A DNA stretch of 6,136 nucleotides, taken from an uncultured Eubacteriales bacterium (GTDB taxonomy: Bacteria > Bacillota > Clostridia > Oscillospirales > Ruminococcaceae). A program made the translations under genes and the position numbers. Below, one piece after another: positions 1-5,057 of the stretch. Each line of letters begins with the position of its first letter. The stretch's first letter is position 1. Location: NCBI GenBank assembly GCA_959605275.1, contig CAUHFD010000173.1:1-6136 (forward strand), written 5' to 3'. The notes beneath the pieces were generated by a model, which worked only from the letters and a program-made list of their open reading frames with translations, made no database searches and was not told the origin of the DNA.

Positions 1-65
1 GGGGTACGGTTGGGAGAGGGGAAAGTCCCCTCTCCTAGAGCGTTGTCGAATTTATCGACACGCTC
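1..65. repeat. Pair of adjacent palindromic hairpins at the left edge
   Basis: Two stem-loops lie three bases apart. The first pairs GGAGAGGGG (13-21) with CCCCTCTCC (27-35), a perfect 9-bp stem around a 5-nt loop. The second pairs GAGCG plus TGTCGA (38-42, 44-49) with TCGACA plus CGCTC (55-65), an 11-bp stem with one bulged T at 43 and a 5-nt loop. Neither is followed by a T tract, so a rightward intrinsic terminator is not well supported. The GC-rich, compact arrangement in AT-rich non-coding DNA resembles a small palindromic extragenic repeat, or the 3' end of a structured element cut by the window edge. Identity is unknown. Copy number in the genome would settle whether it is a repeat. 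Confidence 0.5.
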
Positions 66-226
66 ATAATATATAATTGTAAAATATTTAGCACAGAATG
101 TCAATTGGCAGAATGACCGATATTCCCCTGCCCGGAAGAAATAAAAGTAAAATTTCATTAAAAACGAAATGATGCTTTTTCGGATTTATTACGGTCATTG
201 CAAACCATAGCCATGATTTATAGCCG
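66..226. other. Non-coding stretch, no gene recognised
   Basis: I see no credible reading frame, tRNA or known riboswitch core here. The only notable element is a perfect 8-bp long-range inverted repeat, AATGACCG at 112-119 and CGGTCATT at 192-199. It would enclose about 70 nt of mostly AT-rich sequence containing a weak inner pairing (TCATT/AATGA). This could be the stem of a small structured RNA, but an 8-bp match at this distance can also occur by chance. A TATAAT-like hexamer at 72-77 has no properly spaced -35 box, so I do not call a promoter there. Confidence 0.4.
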
Positions 227-227
227 A

Positions 228-260
228 TATGTCAATAAAATGTCTGAAATATGTCAAATT
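228..260 (+). promoter_or_regulatory. Three tandem 11-bp TGTC repeats, putative response-regulator site
   Basis: Three consecutive 11-mers begin at 228, 239 and 250: TATGTCAATAA, AATGTCTGAAA and TATGTCAAATT. The TGTC core falls at 230, 241 and 252, exactly 11 bp apart and so on one helix face. Direct repeats of this period are typical of OmpR/PhoB-family response regulators, and the E. coli Pho box also has TGTCA cores 11 bp apart. The site lies about 40 bp before a -10 box that lacks a good -35, which fits an activated promoter. The identity of the regulator is inference. The run is short and AT-rich, so chance is possible. Confidence 0.4.
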
Positions 261-298
261 CTTAATATTTTATATATGGTATTTTTCTTAAAAAGCTG

Positions 299-304
299 TA
301 TAAT
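299..304 (+). promoter_or_regulatory. Putative sigma-A -10 box for the rightward gene series
   Basis: A perfect TATAAT hexamer sits 75 nt before the SGNH hydrolase start. The bases 16-18 bp upstream (275-282) match TTGACA poorly, so the promoter is probably weak or activator-dependent. Transcription would begin near 311 and give a leader of about 70 nt that carries the hairpin at 322-360. AT-rich surroundings make chance TATAAT matches common, so confidence is moderate. Confidence 0.45.
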
Positions 305-321
305 ATTTATAAGTGCATTCA

Positions 322-360
322 TTTTTAAATCCGGTTTTTTCAGGACCGGTGATTTATAAA
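322..360 (+). other. 5'-leader hairpin just before the SGNH gene's SD
   Basis: CCGGT (331-335) pairs with ACCGG (345-349) around a 9-nt T-rich loop. After a 2-nt bulge (350-351), AAAT (327-330) pairs with ATTT (352-355), and the flanking T-rich and A-rich arms (322-326, 356-360) extend the stem with one mismatch. The stem ends two bases before the AAGGG ribosome binding sequence (363-367). It could stabilise the 5' end of the mRNA or modulate translation. The absence of a T tract on the 3' side argues against a terminator. Confidence 0.45.
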
Positions 361-379
361 ATAAGGGATTGATTTTATT

Positions 380-1180
380 TTGTCAAAGCAAAACGTGAAG
401 TCCAAAAAACATACCAGACCTTTTTTGCCTACTTTTTTTATTACGCTGTTTGCTCTTTCAGCGTTGGGCGGCTTATATTTTATCATGCAGGGAGATAATT
501 TGATATCCGGCGTTTTCCCTTTTTCCAATTGGGGAAACAACCAGGATGTTTCCAGTAAACCGTCACAGCAAAACGGTTACGGTCTTGTGGTGGAAAGTGA
601 AGCCGTTGAAAATGATTATTTTGATGACGCGGCTTTTGTGGGGGATTCTTTAACCGTCGGAATGAAACTGACGGATTACGTAGATAAGGATAATTTATTC
701 GGAATCACAGGCGTCAGTATCAAAGCTATCAAAACAGAGAAGGAAACCTTCAACGGCAAGCAAACCACCGCATTAAAAGCTGCCAGTAATATGAAACCGA
801 AAAAAATTTATGTCATGCTCGGTACAAATTCTATCGGTTATACTTCGGTTTCAACGATGATTGAGCAATATGCTGAGGTAATTGATCTGCTCAAAAAAAG
901 CAATCCGAACGCGATATTCTACATTCAGTCGATTCCGCCGATGACAAAATCTTATATCAATTCTAATTCCAGGTTCAAAACAAAGCATTTTGAGGAATTT
1001 AATGAGGAATTGGAAGCATTGGCGATTGCCAAGGAATGTTATTTTCTGGATACATATTCTTTGTTTGTAACAGAAAGCGGATATCTGCCAAGATCGCTGT
1101 CTACCGACGGATTGCACCTGAATCAAGATGCATATGATATTATGTTCGAGTATATCAAAACACATACGGTGCAAAACTAA
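380..1180 (+). CDS. Membrane-anchored SGNH/GDSL-family hydrolase
   Basis: A 266-residue protein starting at a TTG codon, with AAGGG about 12 nt upstream. A basic N-terminus (residues 1-14) precedes one hydrophobic helix (about 15-36) with no lipobox, followed by a linker rich in Gln, Asn and Ser (about 50-78). This predicts an enzyme tethered to the outer face of the membrane. The SGNH blocks are visible. FVGDSLTVG carries the nucleophile Ser90, a Gly near 111 fits block II, MLGTNS gives Asn150 of the oxyanion hole, and STDGLHLN gives the Asp243/His246 pair. The family contains esterases and acyl hydrolases, including enzymes that remove O-acetyl groups from polysaccharides or peptidoglycan. 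The substrate here cannot be read from sequence. Its neighbours encode envelope proteins, so a cell-wall or exopolysaccharide ester is a reasonable inference. The fold and catalytic residues are secure; the biological role is not. It is probably the first gene of the rightward series. Confidence 0.9.
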   Translation: MSKQNVKSKKHTRPFLPTFFITLFALSALGGLYFIMQGDNLISGVFPFSNWGNNQDVSSKPSQQNGYGLVVESEAVENDYFDDAAFVGDSLTVGMKLTDYVDKDNLFGITGVSIKAIKTEKETFNGKQTTALKAASNMKPKKIYVMLGTNSIGYTSVSTMIEQYAEVIDLLKKSNPNAIFYIQSIPPMTKSYINSNSRFKTKHFEEFNEELEALAIAKECYFLDTYSLFVTESGYLPRSLSTDGLHLNQDAYDIMFEYIKTHTVQN

Positions 1181-1213
1181 ATAAAACGCGGCATGCAATC
1201 AAAGTGTTAATAT

Positions 1214-1277
1214 GAAACAGGGGAGCATGTTCTGTTCCCGAAAAAAGCGATAGTCGCCGTTTTCAGAAACAGAACAT
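1214..1277 (+). other. Long intergenic hairpin with a competing third arm
   Basis: ATGTTCTGTT (1227-1236) and AACAGAACAT (1268-1277) form a perfect 10-bp stem. Inside it, after a 3x3 internal loop, GAAAA (1240-1244) pairs with TTTTC (1260-1264). After a 2x2 loop, GCGA (1247-1250) pairs with TCGC (1254-1257) across a TAG triloop. All three helices stack into one 51-nt hairpin. Upstream, GAAACAG (1214-1220) duplicates the GAAACAG at 1266-1272, so AACAG at 1216-1220 can pair instead with CTGTT (1232-1236). The two folds are mutually exclusive. No T tract follows, so this is not a standard terminator. It may be an RNA processing or stability element, a leader switch for the next gene, or a small palindromic insertion. 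Confidence 0.6.
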
Positions 1278-1316
1278 AACTTATCCGGTTATATTGGTAA
1301 ATGCTGCGAAAAAAAC

Positions 1317-1330
1317 AGGGGGTATCTATG
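1317..1330 (+). promoter_or_regulatory. Ribosome binding site that fixes the start of the small membrane gene
   Basis: AGGGGG at 1317-1322 lies 5 nt before the ATG at 1328. An in-frame ATG at 1301 would add nine residues but has no SD before it, and the SD used here would lie inside that extended coding sequence. I therefore prefer 1328. Confidence 0.7.
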
Positions 1331-1684
1331 TTAGTAGAATGTATTTCAATCGTGATGATTATTCTTCTTATGGCGGTTGTGTTTTTACGCGCGCGCCGAA
1401 AGGATTATGCAATCACGACATTACCGTTGTTGATTCTGCCGTTGCTGCATGTTTTTTCGCTATGGGCGGCTAAGCCGATTGCCGCAGTGTTTCCGTTAGA
1501 GCCTGCCGGTGTGATGGTGGCAATTGATGCGACTGCATTGATTATTTCCTGCACAGCGCTTGGATTTTTCTCCCATCGTATTGCTGCTAAAAAGCCGCGA
1601 ATGGTCTACCTGCTTTTTTGCGGGGCTTTTGTTACGATATTAACTTGGGTTTTGATTAGTAACACATTGGTGCCGATACAATAA
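1328..1684 (+). CDS. Small four-helix membrane protein of unknown function
   Basis: I do not recognise this 118-residue protein. It is almost entirely hydrophobic, with four likely membrane helices at about residues 4-20, 29-48, 60-82 and 92-113. They are separated by short loops, including a basic RARRK segment (21-25) after helix 1 and HRIAAKKPR (83-91) before helix 4. Under the positive-inside rule both basic loops, and so both termini of helices 1 and 4 facing them, point to the cytoplasm. No transporter signature, catalytic motif or repeat is visible. It ends 47 nt before the 551-residue membrane protein and follows the SGNH hydrolase by 147 nt, so co-transcription is likely. Partnership with the downstream three-helix protein as a membrane complex is inference. 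It is real as a gene because of its strong SD and its coherent transmembrane pattern. Confidence 0.75.
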   Translation: MLVECISIVMIILLMAVVFLRARRKDYAITTLPLLILPLLHVFSLWAAKPIAAVFPLEPAGVMVAIDATALIISCTALGFFSHRIAAKKPRMVYLLFCGAFVTILTWVLISNTLVPIQ

Positions 1685-1693
1685 AACAAACAG

Positions 1694-1735
1694 ATGAAGG
1701 AGCGGCATTTTAACAAAATGCTGAAAATGAAATGA
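1694..1735 (+). promoter_or_regulatory. Unusual translation-initiation region: distant SD, hairpin and coupled mini-ORF
   Basis: The only good SD before the 551-residue gene, GAAGGAG (1696-1702), is 29 nt from its ATG, far beyond normal spacing. Between them lies a perfect 7-bp hairpin, GCATTTT (1705-1711) with AAAATGC (1715-1721) around AAC. If folded, it leaves about 12 nt between SD and start. Separately, a 13-codon frame opens at ATG 1694, with further in-frame ATGs at 1718 and 1727. It stops at TGA 1733-1735, overlapping the gene's ATG in an ATGA arrangement typical of translational coupling. Either mechanism could drive initiation. Phage T4 gene 38 is a known case of a hairpin bringing a distant SD close. 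Confidence 0.5.
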
Positions 1736-3387
1736 AAAAGAAAATAATTGCTTATGTTGTTGTTACTGTTCTGGCCGGAGTATATCTGTTTTTGGAAGTG
1801 CCCAATTTAAATCCGCTTTATCCCGATGGGGCAATGTTTTGGTGCTTTCTGCTTACTGTCTATATCTTGATTTCTCAGATCGGAAAATTTCAATTTCAAT
1901 TTCATTTAAATCAAATTTCCGGAACAAACCAATCCCCTTTTTCCGTTTCTAAACGGGAAAATCTGAGCAAAGCACCGTTTATTGTGATTGGCGTGCTATG
2001 GGTAGCGCTCATTGCGGTGCATTTGTTTTCTACGCCGCTATTTCATGTAAAGGCTTATCGTGAACAGCTTTCCGAGCCGCAGATAAAAGCGTTTGACACT
2101 GATATGCAGCCGCTTGATACCAGTCAGATTCCGATTGTGGACAAGGATCTTGCAGCAAAGCTGGCGGATAAAAAGTTGGGGGAAAAGCCGGCGCTTGGCA
2201 GCCAGGTTGATTTAGGAGAGCCGACGATACAACAGGTGAACGGCAAGCTGGTATGGATCGTTCCGATGCATCATTCCGGCTTCTTTAAATGGCTGTCTAA
2301 TATGGATGGCACACCGGGCTATATTGTTGTGTCAGCAACCGATATGCAGGATGTTGTTTATGTGGAATCCCCTAAGGTGAAAATACATCCGAATGCTTTT
2401 TTAATGGACAAGCTGGTTCGCCGAGTGCGTTTGGGTGACGGACTTTTTACCGGCATTACCGACTACTCTTTTGAGGTTGATGAGACAGGACAGCCGTATT
2501 ATGTTGTTACCACATATAAATATTTGCGTGGCTTTGCGTTGCCCGAAGCGACCGGTGTTATCTTAATTAACGCTACTACCGGTGGTACCGAAAAATATGC
2601 GATTGATCAGGTCCCGGAATGGGTAGATCGAATACAGCCCGAAGATTTTGTAATGGAGCAGATCAACAACAAGGGAAAATATATTCACGGGTTATTTAAT
2701 TTTTCTAATTTTGAAAAATTTGAAGCCTCTTATAACGATATCATTATTTATAATAACGGTAATTGCTATCTGTTTACCGGTATCACCAGTGTGGGCTCGG
2801 ATAACAGTATTATCGGATTAATGATGGTGGATTTAAGAACGAAGGAAGCAATACAATATACCATGAGCGGCGCCACCGAAAGCGCAGCTATGAGTTCGGC
2901 GGAGGGTAAGGTACAGGACTTGGGATACCGTGCGACTTATCCGATTTTGTTGAATGTACAGTCACAGCCTACTTATTTTATGACATTGAAAGATGGGGAA
3001 GGGCTGGTCAAACAGTATGCTTATGTATCGGTCAAAAGCTATGATTTGGTTGGAGTCGGCACCACGGTGACAGAGGCAAAGCGTAATTATGAGGCTGTGA
3101 TCGGCTCTCTTTCCGACAGCCAGGTTGAAGACGATAAGACCGTGACAGCAACTGGAAAAGTGGTGCGGATCGCCGGCGAATTTGACGGCAATCAAATGCA
3201 ATACAGCATGATTTTGGACACCAATCCGAATTTGATTTTTACGATTGGGGCGGATAAGAGTGCAGAATTAGCTTTGACTAAAGAGGGAGACAACGTTTCA
3301 TTGACTTACGCCGAGCAGGAAAGCGGTGTTGTGAAAGCCAACAGCTTTGATAATGTCGAATTTACCCAAAGCAAAGCGGCATCATGA
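1732..3387 (+). CDS. Large membrane-anchored extracytoplasmic protein, function unknown
   Basis: A 551-residue protein without a name I can give with confidence. The start is fixed by an in-frame stop at 1711 and by the MKKK-plus-helix N-terminus. Three hydrophobic helices are visible at about residues 4-24, 33-51 and 81-99. Roughly 450 residues follow without further helices and, by topology, are probably outside the membrane. The soluble part has mixed beta-strand character. Around 255-290 a segment (QPYYVVTTYK, then GVILINATTGG) has the look of PepSY-like beta units, and a similar QPTYFMTLKDG unit recurs near 412-422, suggesting an internal duplication. Residues about 468-545 (TVTATGKVVRI to SFDNVEF) resemble a small beta-barrel of the OB type. 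No catalytic triad or metal motif stands out, so it may be a scaffold, inhibitor or sensor rather than an enzyme. It lies between the small membrane protein and the DUF1287 protein. The domain suggestions are tentative; the gene call is firm. Confidence 0.85.
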   Translation: MKKKIIAYVVVTVLAGVYLFLEVPNLNPLYPDGAMFWCFLLTVYILISQIGKFQFQFHLNQISGTNQSPFSVSKRENLSKAPFIVIGVLWVALIAVHLFSTPLFHVKAYREQLSEPQIKAFDTDMQPLDTSQIPIVDKDLAAKLADKKLGEKPALGSQVDLGEPTIQQVNGKLVWIVPMHHSGFFKWLSNMDGTPGYIVVSATDMQDVVYVESPKVKIHPNAFLMDKLVRRVRLGDGLFTGITDYSFEVDETGQPYYVVTTYKYLRGFALPEATGVILINATTGGTEKYAIDQVPEWVDRIQPEDFVMEQINNKGKYIHGLFNFSNFEKFEASYNDIIIYNNGNCYLFTGITSVGSDNSIIGLMMVDLRTKEAIQYTMSGATESAAMSSAEGKVQDLGYRATYPILLNVQSQPTYFMTLKDGEGLVKQYAYVSVKSYDLVGVGTTVTEAKRNYEAVIGSLSDSQVEDDKTVTATGKVVRIAGEFDGNQMQYSMILDTNPNLIFTIGADKSAELALTKEGDNVSLTYAEQESGVVKANSFDNVEFTQSKAAS

Positions 3388-3461
3388 TATAGGCGTCGAT
3401 TTGTTCCAAACGCGAAACATCATATTTTTATCGGTTTTCAGTAAATATTTAATCGACAAAA

Positions 3462-3478
3462 AGGCGGTGCACAGAGTG
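3462..3478 (+). promoter_or_regulatory. Ribosome binding site that fixes a GTG start for the DUF1287 gene
   Basis: AGGCGGT (3462-3468), one mismatch from the ideal AGGAGGT, lies 7 nt before GTG at 3476. The frame stays open upstream to an ATG at 3347, but that start has no SD and would overlap the preceding gene by 41 nt. Starting at 3476 puts a short basic N-terminus directly before the membrane helix, as expected. Confidence 0.7.
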
Positions 3479-4186
3479 GAGAAGCAAACGACCCGTAAAA
3501 CAAAAATAATCATACCGGCAATTATAATTTTTATAGTTGCCGGTATTGCTTATGCGATGTTGACTCATTTTCGGCTGATACCGAAAATCAGCTACACAGC
3601 GGAGGATTTCGGCATTACAACGGTAAAAAGCAGGATAGACTATAATCATAACGGAATTGATGATTATACCGATATTCTTTTGGGTGCCCGAAAAGATGCG
3701 CAAAACAAACCGAAATATGACGGTAAATATTGGGCGGGAGGATATCCGCCTGATGATATTGGGGTGTGTACCGATGTGGTGTGGCGCGCTTTTAAAAATG
3801 CGGGATATTCTCTGAAAGACATGGTGGATCATGACATTAAGGAACATATAGAAGATTACCCCCGGGTAGGAGGAAAGCGGGATTCTAATATTGATTTTCG
3901 GCGTGTGCCTAATTTACGAGTGTTTTTTACCAAATACGGTATTTCGCTGACGCTCGACCCAAAAGAGATTGATCAGTGGCAGCCGGGAGATATTGTTACT
4001 TATGCCAATACGCATATCGCAATTGTTTCGGATAAGAGAAATAAAGACGGGATACCGTTTATTATTCACAACAGCGGGCAGCCGCTGCGGGAAGAAGATG
4101 CATTGGTGTTAAGCACTGAGATCAGCGGACACTTCCGATTTGACGCAAGTAAGGTGGACGAGTCAGTATTGGTACCGTTTGAGTAA
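3476..4186 (+). CDS. Membrane-anchored DUF1287 (NlpC/P60-like) protein
   Basis: A 236-residue protein from the GTG start. A basic N-terminus (1-10) and one helix (about 10-29) anchor it, and the rest should lie outside the membrane. The body matches the DUF1287 family, recalled from its signature segments: the YWAGGYPPDDIGVCTDVVWRA block (residues 86-105), then SNIDFRRVPNLRVFF (137-151), QPGDIVTY (169-176) with ANTHIAIVSDKRNKDG after it, and IIHNSGQ. The fold belongs to the NlpC/P60 papain-like group. Likely catalytic residues are Cys98 and His180, with His198/Asn199 nearby. Such folds usually cleave peptide bonds in peptidoglycan, but DUF1287 members are not well characterised, so the substrate is inferred. 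A DYNHNGIDDY segment (55-64) before the catalytic domain has the spacing of a short calcium-binding loop. The gene sits 88 nt after the 551-residue gene and 100 nt before the yunB-like gene, in the same direction. Family assignment is confident, enzyme activity moderately so. Confidence 0.88.
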   Translation: MEKQTTRKTKIIIPAIIIFIVAGIAYAMLTHFRLIPKISYTAEDFGITTVKSRIDYNHNGIDDYTDILLGARKDAQNKPKYDGKYWAGGYPPDDIGVCTDVVWRAFKNAGYSLKDMVDHDIKEHIEDYPRVGGKRDSNIDFRRVPNLRVFFTKYGISLTLDPKEIDQWQPGDIVTYANTHIAIVSDKRNKDGIPFIIHNSGQPLREEDALVLSTEISGHFRFDASKVDESVLVPFE

Positions 4187-4286
4187 AAGGAAAAGAAGAC
4201 ATGACCTTTTCGAAACAAAAGACGTTTGACTGCATATAAATATATTGGGAATGAACGCAGAAAAACGTTTTGGGAGCGTGAAGAGC

Positions 4287-4988
4287 ATGTATTATCGGGC
4301 GACTACCAAAGAACGGAAGAGAAAAATTAATGCGGTTCGTATTTTGATGCTGGGATTAACGCTGCTCTGCATTATATTTTTGGTTGATCGAAAAGTGCGT
4401 CCGATCATTAAAAACAATGCAGCGATCCAAGCAAAAATGATTGCGACCAAGGCATTAAATCAGGCGATTACCGAACAACTGAGAGACAAGGATTATACAT
4501 ACGATACGATGGTGAAACTTGGCAAGGATAATGACGGACAAATTATCTCCATGGAAACCAATACGGCACAGATAAATAAAATACAGGCTCAACTGACTGA
4601 AAATGCGATACAGCAGTTGGAAACCATGGAAGATACGGTTTATAAAATTTATTTTGGTACGCTGCTTCATTCGGAATATTTTGCAGGCAAAGGCATTCCA
4701 TTGAAGTTTCATTTACAGCCGGCAGGATATGTAACGACTAAGATTCTCAGTAGTTTTACGGAGGCAGGAATCAATCAGACGCGCCATGAAATTAAGTTTC
4801 GGATCACGGTACCGATAGCGGTAGCTGCAACGGGATATCACACCAGTACTGATGTCGGAATTGATTTTGTGCTTGCCGACACCTTGATTGTGGGGGATGT
4901 ACCACAGTATTATACCAATGTTATTACAGAAGATAAGAATTTGGTCAATGAGCTCAACGACTATAAAGCCGAAACACCAAAAGAATAA
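4287..4988 (+). CDS. yunB: Sporulation protein of the YunB family
   Basis: A 233-residue protein: a basic N-terminus (residues 1-18), one membrane helix (about 19-33), then an extracytoplasmic domain of about 200 residues. The family pattern is visible in VRPIIKNNAAIQAKMIATKALNQAI (from residue 37), MVKLGKDNDGQIISMETNT (75-93), GIPLKFHLQPAGYV (136-149), FTEAGINQTRHEI (157-169, the strongest match) and VGDVPQYY (202-209). In Bacillus subtilis yunB belongs to the sigma-E regulon and is needed for proper spore formation; its biochemical role is not known to me. I chose ATG 4287, with GGGAG at 4272-4276 ten bases upstream. In-frame TTG 4245 and ATG 4251 are possible but lack a usable SD. No convincing sigma-E promoter lies directly upstream, so it may be transcribed with the envelope genes before it. 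It is the last gene before the terminator. The C-terminal tail (about 216-233) is polar and probably disordered. Confidence 0.85.
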   Translation: MYYRATTKERKRKINAVRILMLGLTLLCIIFLVDRKVRPIIKNNAAIQAKMIATKALNQAITEQLRDKDYTYDTMVKLGKDNDGQIISMETNTAQINKIQAQLTENAIQQLETMEDTVYKIYFGTLLHSEYFAGKGIPLKFHLQPAGYVTTKILSSFTEAGINQTRHEIKFRITVPIAVAATGYHTSTDVGIDFVLADTLIVGDVPQYYTNVITEDKNLVNELNDYKAETPKE

Positions 4989-5035
4989 TAAACCCCGCCT
5001 GCTGAAACAACATCCTTTTCAGCGGGCGGGGTTTA
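4989..5035. terminator. Bidirectional intrinsic terminator between yunB and the degV-type gene
   Basis: TAAACCCCGCC (4989-4999) pairs perfectly with GGCGGGGTTTA (5025-5035). The stem continues inward through one T-G pair and GCTGAAA (5001-5007) with TTTCAGC (5017-5023), giving 19 bp around a 9-nt loop. It starts directly after the yunB stop codon and lies 22 nt beyond the stop of the converging gene. Leftward transcripts meet a T-rich stretch after the stem (TTTATTATTCTTTT), and rightward ones only TTTA. Termination should therefore be stronger for the minus-strand gene, though it plausibly serves both. Confidence 0.9.
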
Positions 5036-5057
5036 TGGTAAAGTTAGGTTGTATCGG

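Noticed and set aside
3420..3446. Sigma-E promoter suggested by TCATATT before the DUF1287 gene
   Set aside because: The -35-like heptamer fits, but no CATA-type -10 lies 13-16 bp downstream; the nearest match needs a 12-bp spacer and lacks the core. Such heptamers are common by chance in AT-rich DNA.
3347..3475. N-terminal extension of the DUF1287 gene from ATG 3347
   Set aside because: It has no SD, would overlap the preceding gene by 41 nt, and puts about 43 residues before the basic segment and membrane helix. GTG 3476 has a near-ideal SD at 7 nt.
4185..4211. Hairpin AAAAGG/CCTTTT after the DUF1287 stop as a terminator
   Set aside because: The stem is weak, AT-rich and has no T tract, so it is unlikely to stop transcription before yunB.
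4226..4254. Promoter before yunB based on TTGACT (4226-4231)
   Set aside because: At 17 bp spacing the -10 position reads GAATGA. The AT-rich hexamers nearby are only about 9 bp away.
4245..4286. Longer YunB start at TTG 4245 or ATG 4251
   Set aside because: No SD at a workable distance from either. GGGAG precedes ATG 4287, although an upstream start cannot be fully excluded.
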